This document shows, piece after piece, positions 1 to 6,291 of a stretch of DNA of 9,599 nucleotides. Within the stretch, counting starts at the first letter, position 1. Each line of letters starts with the position of its first letter. The DNA comes from Methylococcales bacterium. GTDB taxonomy: Bacteria; Pseudomonadota; Gammaproteobacteria; Methylococcales; UBA1147. The translations under genes were made by a program, and so were the position numbers. Under the pieces are notes generated by a model, which saw only the letters and a program-made list of their open reading frames with translations, did no database searches and was not told where the DNA came from. The DNA lies in assembly GCA_024958995.1 (NCBI GenBank), contig JANXGZ010000022.1, forward strand, positions 1 through 9,599, written 5' to 3'.

Positions 1-366
1 TGCCATGCATCCCTCCCAAACGCAAGCGCGGAATCCGATTCCCTCCCAATCCAAGACCTTTCCATAAGCGAACTCGGCCATTGCGTACAACTGTTGCTGA
101 AACTTTTCTGCCTTCAATCTTCTGCTGTTGCCGTATAGCAGAGCCGCCAGAATCTCCGCTTGAACCCGAACCAGGCGGCCTATACAGTAACCCTTGGCGC
201 CAAGGGTCAACGTTACTAAACTAACCAGTATGCAGACTGATTTGTTTTTTTCCACAGGAGGCAGTGCATAAAGGCCTAATTCATTGTCAGCATTGAACCT
301 GTAGTGCAATGCCTCTGCTGACAGGATGAATTGGTCGAAAACCAGCAACAAAACGCTGAAACAAAG
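1..366 (-). CDS. possible partial protein-coding frame running off the left edge, unrecognised
   Basis: Read on the minus strand, the frame after the stop at 367-369 stays open for 122 codons to base 1, so any gene here would continue outside the window. The translation looks protein-like: a hydrophobic stretch (LLLVFDQFILSAEAL), then ALPPVEKN, a second hydrophobic stretch (CILVSLVTLTLGAKGYCIG), a helical charged part (RLVRVQAEILAALLYG) and AEFAYGKVLDWEGIGFRACV near the edge. It would be transcribed divergently from phoB. Against it: the first ATG is only at about codon 96, the upstream TTG and GTG candidates lack a convincing ribosome binding site, and the opposite strand is also open over about 78 codons. 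It could be the 5' part of a small gene, a decayed gene or a dispersed repeat. I do not recognise the family. Confidence 0.25.
190..207. repeat. perfect 18-bp palindrome
   Basis: The sequence acccttggcgccaagggt equals its own reverse complement over all 18 bases. It lies inside the possible minus-strand open frame, where it would encode TLGAKG, and about 250 bases upstream of the Pho box. With no loop it resembles a symmetric protein-binding site more than an RNA hairpin. Its function is unknown. Confidence 0.6.
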
Positions 367-447
367 TCAGGAGACCCTAAGGGGTCGCTAAACGAACATC
401 CACGAAGTCCCTTTCGATTGCTTACCGAATGAGTCATCGCCACCCCA

Positions 448-465
448 TTGTCATCAATTGGTCAC
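448..465 (+). promoter_or_regulatory. Pho box (PhoB binding site) upstream of phoB
   Basis: The sequence TTGTCAT-CAAT-TGGTCAC has the two 7-bp repeats separated by 4 bp that PhoB recognises. It matches the E. coli consensus (CTKTCATAWAWCTGTCAY) at 14 of 18 positions, including both TCA cores. In PhoB-activated promoters the box replaces the -35 element. Possible -10 elements downstream are AATCAT (479-484) and TATAGC (484-489), both imperfect, so the exact transcription start is uncertain. The site lies 51 bases before the phoB start codon, which fits autoregulation of phoBR as in E. coli. Confidence 0.75.
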
Positions 466-516
466 CTTTGTGCTCCCTAATCATATAGCCGAACCAAAGG
501 ATAAGGAGGTAACCAG

Positions 517-1212
517 ATGCCCACCAAACGTATCCTGATCGTCGATGATGAAGCCGCGATCCGGGAAATGCTCCGACTGGCACTAGAAATGGCCGGGTAT
601 GAGTGCCTTGAAGCCGAAAATGCCCAACAGGCCCACGCCCAGGTGATCGATGAACAACCGGATCTCCTTCTGCTAGATTGGATGCTGCCGGGTACCAGTG
701 GCATCGAACTGGCTCGCAGGCTGAAGAAAGACAGCCTGTCAGTGGATCTCCCCATCATTATGCTGACCGCCAGGAGTGAAGAACACCACAAGATTCTGGG
801 CCTAGAAGTCGGTGCCGATGACTATATCACCAAGCCTTTTTCAACGAGAGAACTGGTGGCTCGGATTAACGCAGTGCTTCGAAGAACGTCCTCCCTCACC
901 GAAGAACAATACCTCAGCGTCGACGGCTTGATCCTGGATCCCGTTTCTCATCGGATCACCGCCCGAGGCCAAACCCTGGAGGTCGGCCCTACTGAGTTTA
1001 AACTGCTGCTGTTCTTCATGGCGCACCCGGAACGTGCCTTTAGCCGAGACCAATTGCTGGACCGCGTTTGGGGCGGCAATGTCTATATCGAGGAACGCAC
1101 GGTGGACGTCCATATCCGCCGACTGCGAAAAGCTCTAGGGGACGCCTACGCGCCACTGATCCAAACGGTACGAGGGACCGGATACCGATTCTCTCCGAAC
1201 ATTACCCTTTAA
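517..1212 (+). CDS. phoB: phosphate regulon response regulator PhoB
   Basis: This is an OmpR/PhoB-family transcription factor of 231 residues, close to the E. coli length. The N-terminal receiver domain (about 4-120) shows the acidic pair Asp10/Asp11, the phospho-acceptor Asp54 in LLLDWMLPG, the switch residue Thr84 and Lys106 in ITKPFS. The C-terminal winged helix (about 130-229) ends with the recognition-helix pattern RTVDVHIRRLRKAL and the wing motif VRGTGYRFS. When phosphorylated by PhoR it binds Pho boxes and recruits RNA polymerase to phosphate-scavenging genes. The start is fixed by a strong Shine-Dalgarno (taaggaggt, 502-510) six bases before the ATG. It lies downstream of a Pho box and four bases upstream of phoR, so the pair is an operon. 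The PhoB assignment over a generic OmpR regulator rests on the Pho box, the phoR neighbour and the motifs. Confidence 0.95.
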   Translation: MPTKRILIVDDEAAIREMLRLALEMAGYECLEAENAQQAHAQVIDEQPDLLLLDWMLPGTSGIELARRLKKDSLSVDLPIIMLTARSEEHHKILGLEVGADDYITKPFSTRELVARINAVLRRTSSLTEEQYLSVDGLILDPVSHRITARGQTLEVGPTEFKLLLFFMAHPERAFSRDQLLDRVWGGNVYIEERTVDVHIRRLRKALGDAYAPLIQTVRGTGYRFSPNITL

Positions 1213-1216
1213 CACA

Positions 1217-2533
1217 ATGCCCTTTTTTTACTTCAAAGCCATTCTCCTATGCCTAATTGTCGGTTCCTTGCTGGGCATTCTGTTCAACTCTCTGGCCTGG
1301 GGTGTAGTGCTGGTACTCGGCGGGCTGCTGGGATGGCATTACCATCAGCTTAACCAACTGAGCCAGTGGCTGGAACAGAACTCTGATTCCGAGATGCCGG
1401 AAGGGTTCGGAGTTTGGAGCAATATCTTCAACGATATCGACCGCCTACAGACGCGTCACGCACAATCCCAGGCCCAGTTGAAGGCCATTTTTAGGCGAAT
1501 GCAAAAGTCCAGCACTGCCCTAAAGGAAGGGGTGGTGATGCTCGACGCTCAAGGCAATCTGGATTGGTGGAACGCCGCCGCCAAGAGGCTATTGGGCTTA
1601 AAACGCTCAGAGAATCAAGGGGATGTTATCACCGACTTGATAAGCCATCCCCGCTTTTCCCGCTATTTCCTCAATCGCAACTACACCGACCCCTTGGAAC
1701 TACCCTCGCCGCTGAATCGGAATATCTCACTACAAATCAGTATCACCGAAATCGGCAAAAACGACCGTCTGTTGATCGTCCGGGATATCACACTACTGCA
1801 CAAGCTGGAGGTAATGCGCCAGGACTTCATCGGCAACGTATCACACGAGATCAAGACTCCACTGACGGTGATTCAAGGCTATCTGGAAGCCTTTCTGGAG
1901 CAGACGGCTCACTTGCAGGGACCCATGCAGAAAGGCATGGAGGAGATGTTATATCAGGCCAAGCGCATGGACAATCTGGTCAACGACCTGCTGATGCTAT
2001 CGCGGCTAGAGATCGACAGCCAGCGAGAGAATGAAACCCAGATCGATCTGAACCAACTGCTATCGAATATCCAAAAGGACGCCAAGGATCTAGCGCAGCA
2101 ACAAAATAAGCGCCAGGAAATTTTCCTGGACATCAACCAGCCAGCTACGATAATCGGTTCCGAGAAGGAAATTTTCAGTGCATTTTCAAACCTGGCTTAC
2201 AATGCAGTGAGGTACACGCCCGATGGAGGAAAAATAGAATTCAGATGGTGGGCCGACAAAAAAGGAGGCCATTTCTCGGTAATCGACGATGGAATCGGTA
2301 TTGCCTCCCAACATCTTACACGTCTGACCGAACGCTTCTATCGTGTAGATGACAGCCGTTCCACGGCCAGCGGCGGCACCGGACTGGGCCTAGCCATTGT
2401 CAAACACGTACTGTTGCGCCATGACGCCAGTCTGGAAATCCACAGTTGTCCTGGCAAAGGCAGCACCTTCAGCTGTCATTTCCCCAAGCGATTGACCACC
2501 GATGAGATCCAAAGTGGGCAGAAAGAAGCCTGA
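1217..2533 (+). CDS. phoR: phosphate regulon sensor histidine kinase PhoR
   Basis: This 438-residue inner-membrane kinase autophosphorylates and passes the phosphate to PhoB. Two closely spaced hydrophobic helices (about 8-24 and 27-41) leave almost no periplasmic loop, as in gammaproteobacterial PhoR, which senses phosphate through the Pst/PhoU machinery rather than by binding it outside. A charged linker follows, then a PAS domain (about 95-190). The dimerisation/phospho-acceptor domain has VSHEIKTPLTVIQGYLE with His210. The ATPase domain has the N box NLAYNA (Asn329), G1 DDGIGI (357-362), F box RFYRVD (373-378) and G2 GTGLGL (387-392), so all catalytic motifs are intact. The start lies four bases after the phoB stop with only a weak ribosome binding site, which suggests translational coupling. 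The end is convergent with the next gene. Confidence 0.95.
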   Translation: MPFFYFKAILLCLIVGSLLGILFNSLAWGVVLVLGGLLGWHYHQLNQLSQWLEQNSDSEMPEGFGVWSNIFNDIDRLQTRHAQSQAQLKAIFRRMQKSSTALKEGVVMLDAQGNLDWWNAAAKRLLGLKRSENQGDVITDLISHPRFSRYFLNRNYTDPLELPSPLNRNISLQISITEIGKNDRLLIVRDITLLHKLEVMRQDFIGNVSHEIKTPLTVIQGYLEAFLEQTAHLQGPMQKGMEEMLYQAKRMDNLVNDLLMLSRLEIDSQRENETQIDLNQLLSNIQKDAKDLAQQQNKRQEIFLDINQPATIIGSEKEIFSAFSNLAYNAVRYTPDGGKIEFRWWADKKGGHFSVIDDGIGIASQHLTRLTERFYRVDDSRSTASGGTGLGLAIVKHVLLRHDASLEIHSCPGKGSTFSCHFPKRLTTDEIQSGQKEA

Positions 2534-2559
2534 TATCGTTCGTGACTATCCTCTACCCC

Positions 2560-2592
2560 TCCGACGAGAACGATGAATGCGATCTCGTCGGA
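2560..2592. terminator. hairpin after phoR, possible terminator
   Basis: A perfect 10-bp stem, tccgacgaga (2560-2569) with tctcgtcgga (2583-2592), encloses a 13-base loop that can add two more C-G pairs. It begins 27 bases after the phoR stop, in the convergent gap with the minus-strand dacB gene. Neither side has a clear T run, so it is a weak intrinsic terminator at best. It could instead protect the 3' end of the phoBR message or work with Rho. The gap also has a weaker inverted repeat (accgct...agcggt, about 2659-2685). Confidence 0.45.
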
Positions 2593-2699
2593 TTGCTTCC
2601 AACAACGCGAACACTGATCACCTTATCACTGTTTAGCAGGCCTTCGGTAAAACCCTTGAACCGCTTCGATGCCAAAGGAGCGGTGATAGATATCCGGCA

Positions 2700-4154
2700 T
2701 TAATGGCCAAGGATCCATCTCAACAACGCATCTTGCACCTTGTTTCCTGACTCATAATCGACCGATGGGTGGTTCACAAGAAGAGCTACCAGGTACCGGT
2801 TACCTTCATCGCTGGTCACGTAACCGGCCATGGACCGAACGTGATCTAATAATCCCGTTTTAATCCGTACCCGGCCGGCCGGCTTTTCCTTTTTCAGCCG
2901 TTTCTCCATGGTTCCGTCGATCGACGCAATGGGAAGCGAAGACAGGAATTCAGGCCGGTAGCTACTCTGCCAGCCCTTCTCTAGCAAGTGGATTAAGCCG
3001 TTTGCTGATACACGACAGATACGGGAGAGACCCGAACCATTTTCGAGGATAAGCATTGGCATATCCACACCCGCAGACTGAAGCCACCGTTCAATCTCTA
3101 GTATCCCGTTGCCCGGTGAACCTGTCTTTCCATAGATTTCACTTCCCAGCGTCATTAATAATTGCCGGGCCATAGTATTGTTACTGAACTTATTAATCCC
3201 AGTGATCACTTCCCTCAGCGGCTTGGAGCCCCCTTCGAAAAATTCTCGTGCGCCTTCAGGTACCGGACCATGCAGTAAGCTTCCTTCAAACCCACCGCCC
3301 AATTCTTCCCAGCCTGCCCTGAACACGCCGTAGGTATAATCAAGGTTGGACAAAAATGCGCGTGTAAATTCCAGATCCCCACAAACTCGCGAATAGTTGC
3401 CGCGAAAACTTACTTGAACACCTTTTGCACTCTGGTCGATCGTATAGTCCCATCCGGCGAAGTCTCCGAGACATTCTTTTTCTGTCACCCGGATCCTATT
3501 CAGGATTTCAAGATTCGATGCCTCCGGTTCAGCCGCCACGCTGAGGCCCTTTTCATTCGGTGTCAAACTAAACCGCGTGGCAGAAAAGTTCACCATTGCC
3601 GCGCTGGGGATGACGTTGTAGCTGCGATACGGCTCGTCATCAAAGCGTCCCCGGTCAAACTGATCTGGAGCAAACAGTGAATCATCGATGATCAGATCTC
3701 CGGAAATATTCAGGATGCCCCGGCCCCTTAATGTTCGCAGGTGCTGAAAGAAGATTTCTGTTACCAGGTAGGGATCTCCTCCACCCTGAATAATCAGGTT
3801 CCCTTTCAACTCCCCCTGGTCCAATATTCCATCAATCAGGTAACGTGTGTTCCACTCGTGAGTGGGACCAAGTAATTCAAGTGCAGCCAGGGTTGTCACC
3901 AGCTTGATGACCGATCCGGGGTTTCTGGCCACGGAGGGATTCAGGCTAAGCACTGGTTGGGACTGATCGACCCGCTTCAATATCAGACTGACGGCATTCA
4001 TCGGTATGCCATATTGTTTCAGAGCGCCGATGACTTCTACCGGCAGAGATGTTGTCGTTGCCTGTACGGGGGGCGCTGGATAGAACAACCCGATGAGCAG
4101 CACAAAGACCCGGATGACCGGTAGACGTTGCCACTGAAATAATCGTGAATGCAT
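2700..4154 (-). CDS. dacB: D-alanyl-D-alanine carboxypeptidase/endopeptidase, PBP4 family (peptidase S13)
   Basis: This periplasmic penicillin-binding protein removes the terminal D-Ala from peptidoglycan stem peptides and cleaves peptide cross-links. With the chosen start it has 484 residues, near the 477 of E. coli PBP4. A signal peptide occupies about 1-31 (hydrophobic VIRVFVLLIGLFYP, then APPVQA). All three active-site motifs are present: SxxK as S81-V-I-K84 in NPGSVIKLVTT, SxN as S324-N-N326, and K432-T-G434. The family motif ENGSGLSR is at 371-378. Cys228 and Cys258 could form a disulfide in the inserted domain. The frame is open upstream to an ATG at 4238, but the ATG at 4154 is preferred: it starts directly before the signal peptide and has AAAGGAAA (4163-4170) about ten bases upstream. 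It converges with phoR and diverges from the propeller gene. The protein looks complete. Confidence 0.92.
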   Translation of the reverse strand: MHSRLFQWQRLPVIRVFVLLIGLFYPAPPVQATTTSLPVEVIGALKQYGIPMNAVSLILKRVDQSQPVLSLNPSVARNPGSVIKLVTTLAALELLGPTHEWNTRYLIDGILDQGELKGNLIIQGGGDPYLVTEIFFQHLRTLRGRGILNISGDLIIDDSLFAPDQFDRGRFDDEPYRSYNVIPSAAMVNFSATRFSLTPNEKGLSVAAEPEASNLEILNRIRVTEKECLGDFAGWDYTIDQSAKGVQVSFRGNYSRVCGDLEFTRAFLSNLDYTYGVFRAGWEELGGGFEGSLLHGPVPEGAREFFEGGSKPLREVITGINKFSNNTMARQLLMTLGSEIYGKTGSPGNGILEIERWLQSAGVDMPMLILENGSGLSRICRVSANGLIHLLEKGWQSSYRPEFLSSLPIASIDGTMEKRLKKEKPAGRVRIKTGLLDHVRSMAGYVTSDEGNRYLVALLVNHPSVDYESGNKVQDALLRWILGH

Positions 4155-4214
4155 CGCAAAAATTTCCTTTTGAATCCTATTCTCGGCCCGGTTCTTCGCG
4201 GTTCCCACACAAAG

Positions 4215-4243
4215 TCCGGTTGCCGACGTGTCCGGCAACCGGA
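4215..4243. promoter_or_regulatory. 11-bp perfect hairpin in the divergent dacB/propeller gap
   Basis: The arms tccggttgccg (4215-4225) and cggcaaccgga (4233-4243) pair perfectly around a 7-base loop. The structure lies 61 bases upstream of the chosen dacB start, so it could be in the dacB leader RNA. On DNA it could be an operator for either gene. No T run follows on either strand, so it is not a standard intrinsic terminator. I found no convincing dacB promoter with which to place it. Confidence 0.45.
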
Positions 4244-4338
4244 TCCCATGGATGGTGTACAGAATCGGAAATGGGAGTCTGCATCTCGAACTCTCTTTTG
4301 GCTCACTCAGCCATTACCGCCCACTCACAGTCTACGGA

Positions 4339-4367
4339 TTGTCCACCTATCATGAAAGTCCTATACT
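4339..4367 (+). promoter_or_regulatory. candidate sigma70 promoter for the TPR/propeller gene
   Basis: The -35 element TTGTCC (4339-4344, 4 of 6 consensus) and the -10 element TATACT (4362-4367, 5 of 6) are separated by the ideal 17 bases. Transcription would begin near 4374, giving a leader of about 155 bases to the start at 4529 or about 30 bases to the alternative ATG at 4403. This is a sequence match only. Confidence 0.5.
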
Positions 4368-4378
4368 CAAACCATGAT

Positions 4379-4392
4379 GGCTTGCGCAAGCC
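4379..4392. repeat. perfect 14-bp palindrome just after the candidate promoter
   Basis: The sequence ggcttgcgcaagcc is fully self-complementary. It begins about five bases after the predicted transcription start, where a bound repressor would block initiation or early elongation. This makes it a plausible operator, although a 14-bp palindrome can also occur by chance. Confidence 0.45.
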
Positions 4393-4528
4393 TAAGAAAA
4401 GAATGAAGAAACCATGTTTTATCGCGCTCAGCAAGAAATCACGATCCTGGCCATTCGAAAGATTGAAGCATCATTCTCCCAGTGAAAACAGAAGTCCAGA
4501 TCAAAAACGGTATTCCGGTTTGTTGGTA

Positions 4529-6163
4529 ATGCGCCATTGCCTGGCTCTTTCCCTGTTACTTAGCATGTCCTCAGCACCGGCCGCCCAGCAAGCCTCCTGC
4601 TCCTCGGAAACTGCTACCCGGCATTTCCAACAGGGATACGCTGCCCAGCAGGCCGGTCACTTTGCAACCGCGCTTGAACGCTATGCCAATTGCCTCGACG
4701 CAGATAAAACCTGCATTGCCTGCAACTACGAAATAGGCTGGAGTTACTGGAGTCAGGGTCTTTGGGCAAAAACAGTTTCCGCCTGGAAACGAACTCTGAA
4801 ACTGGACCCCGAACACCAGAATGCCCGCACATGGCTTATCCTGGCCCTGCAGAACGCCGAAACCGCGAAGCTCCGCGATTCCGGAACGCTCAGAGTTCCG
4901 ATCGGAACGGCCAGTAAGCCGGCCCAAGCGCCGGTCCATCTCAGGCTGGTCGCCCGATTCCAGAATTACACGGTGAACCCCAAGTCATCCGACGACCATT
5001 ACGATACAGATATTTCTTCACCGAAATCTATCCGCTTTACCCCCACCGGAAACAAAGCTTACGTCAATTCCCTAGAAGGCTTTAGAACGGTTGTTTATGA
5101 TCCTTCGACTCTGAAGAAAATCGGCACCGTGAGACACCACTTTGGCAAGGCGCAGGGAGGCCTATTTAATGACCAAGCATCGGTGTTCAACTACGTATTT
5201 CATCACTATCCGGCGTCGGGGAATGTCAATCACTTCAACGGCAAGCCAGTGGAAAGCGAGTTGTCCCACGGAGGACGATACCTGTGGGTACCGTATTATC
5301 GCCGTGACTATGACCCGGAAGCGACCTCGCCATCGGCGGTTGCCGTAATCGACACCAACAATGACAAGATCGTCCGGGTCTTGCCGACAGGCCCTATCCC
5401 CAAGTACGTGGAAGCGTCACCGGACAACAACTGGCTGGCCGTAACCCACTGGGCAGACAACAGCATTGGATTGATCGACATCAGTGCAAAAGATCCGTCT
5501 CTATTTACCTACCGGCCTGATCGCCTGGTCGTCGAACAACTGCTGTCACAGACTGGACGGGAAGAAAAAAACAGGGATCGATCCTGCGGATATTGCCTGA
5601 GGGGAACGGTATTTAGTCCAGATTCAAAAACGCTCCTGGTCGCTCGAATGAGGGGTGGCGGGATTGCAGGCTTCGATGTCGAAAGTGGAGCCTATCTCGG
5701 TACAGTACTGGGGATGAAACCCACACCGAGACATCTGTTATTGTCGCATGATGGCACGACTCTCTACGTGAGCAGCAATATCTCGGGATATGTCTCGCGT
5801 ATTCCTCTCGCATTGGTGGTTGAATCCCTTGCCAGCGCTAATGGAAAACAGATCGATATCAGAGGCTGGAAATCAGTCCATGTCGGTCAAGGAGCGCGAA
5901 CAATTGACCAGGGACCATCGGGACGTTATTTGTTTACCGCTGTTAACGGAAGTTCCGAGGTGGTTGTCGTCGATACGGAAACAATGGAGATTATAACGCG
6001 GGTCCGAACTGACAGTTACACGGTTGGCCTGGCGGTTTCACCGGACGGTCGACAGGTGTGGACTACCTCCCAAGGCAGAGACAGAAAGGGCGGCAACTCT
6101 GTTTGCATCTATGAAATCACTTTTCGAGACAACAACAAGGATGAACCCCAAATAGCCGGCTAA
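4529..6163 (+). CDS. exported TPR and seven-bladed YVTN-type beta-propeller protein, function unknown
   Basis: From the chosen ATG the protein has 544 residues. Residues 1-21 look like a signal peptide (CLALSLLLSMSSAPAAQQA). Two TPR-like helix pairs follow (about 30-98; GYAAQQAGHFATALERYANC, then IGWSYWSQGLWAKTVSAWKR with KLDPEH). Residues about 140-533 form a beta-propeller; I count seven blade signatures of the SPDGxxLYV type, at about 171, 246, 297, 363, 406, 462 and 504. Cys55, Cys62 and Cys65 (CIAC) lie between the TPRs, and Cys353/Cys356 (CGYC) in a longer insertion between blades three and four. Neither CxxC is followed by His, so they are not haem c sites. TPR and YVTN folds usually bind proteins or ligands; no enzyme activity can be assigned. 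The start is uncertain: the frame is open to 4145, ATGs at 4403 and 4529 and TTGs at 4523 and 4526 are possible, and none has a strong ribosome binding site. 4529 is preferred for the signal peptide. Confidence 0.8.
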   Translation: MRHCLALSLLLSMSSAPAAQQASCSSETATRHFQQGYAAQQAGHFATALERYANCLDADKTCIACNYEIGWSYWSQGLWAKTVSAWKRTLKLDPEHQNARTWLILALQNAETAKLRDSGTLRVPIGTASKPAQAPVHLRLVARFQNYTVNPKSSDDHYDTDISSPKSIRFTPTGNKAYVNSLEGFRTVVYDPSTLKKIGTVRHHFGKAQGGLFNDQASVFNYVFHHYPASGNVNHFNGKPVESELSHGGRYLWVPYYRRDYDPEATSPSAVAVIDTNNDKIVRVLPTGPIPKYVEASPDNNWLAVTHWADNSIGLIDISAKDPSLFTYRPDRLVVEQLLSQTGREEKNRDRSCGYCLRGTVFSPDSKTLLVARMRGGGIAGFDVESGAYLGTVLGMKPTPRHLLLSHDGTTLYVSSNISGYVSRIPLALVVESLASANGKQIDIRGWKSVHVGQGARTIDQGPSGRYLFTAVNGSSEVVVVDTETMEIITRVRTDSYTVGLAVSPDGRQVWTTSQGRDRKGGNSVCIYEITFRDNNKDEPQIAG

Positions 6164-6235
6164 GCCACTCAACCGTCCGGCTTAAATAAACAGGTACAAG
6201 AGCCCATCGCAGCAGGAATTCGGAACGTCAGAAAC

Positions 6236-6272
6236 AAAAGGGGCCTGCACATTCCTGTGCAGGCCCCTTTTT
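6236..6272. terminator. strong bidirectional intrinsic terminator
   Basis: A perfect 16-bp stem has arms at 6236-6251 and 6256-6271 with a TTCC loop. The GC-rich core ggggcctgcaca is flanked by AAAA on the left and a run of five T (6268-6272) on the right, so it can stop transcription from both directions. It lies between the propeller gene (stop 6161-6163) and the end of the convergent pntAB operon (stop at 6292), and serves both. Bases 6164-6235 show nothing else. Confidence 0.93.
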
Positions 6273-6291
6273 GGCCGAAGAAAGTTCCTTT

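Noticed and set aside
373..386. Small inverted repeat gaccc-taag-gggtc as a terminator
   Set aside because: The stem is only 5 bp and no T run follows on either strand.
477..791. Minus-strand open frame of 104 codons across the phoB start
   Set aside because: It is antisense to phoB, covers the Shine-Dalgarno and receiver domain, and has a Ser/Arg-rich translation typical of a shadow frame.
1564..2034. Plus-strand open frame of 156 codons inside phoR
   Set aside because: It overlaps the PAS and kinase domains of an intact phoR in another frame and shows no recognisable motif.
4592..4600. Possible lipoprotein modification at Cys24 of the propeller protein
   Set aside because: The residues before Cys are QAS, with no Leu, Val or Ile at -3, so it is not a lipobox; ordinary signal cleavage fits better.
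4712..4723. Possible haem c binding site at the CIAC motif
   Set aside because: The residue after the second Cys is Asn, not His, and the CGYC pair is followed by Leu, so neither is a CxxCH site.
4571..4939. Minus-strand open frame of 122 codons opposite the TPR region
   Set aside because: It is antisense to the signal peptide and TPR coding sequence and has no motif or start context of its own.
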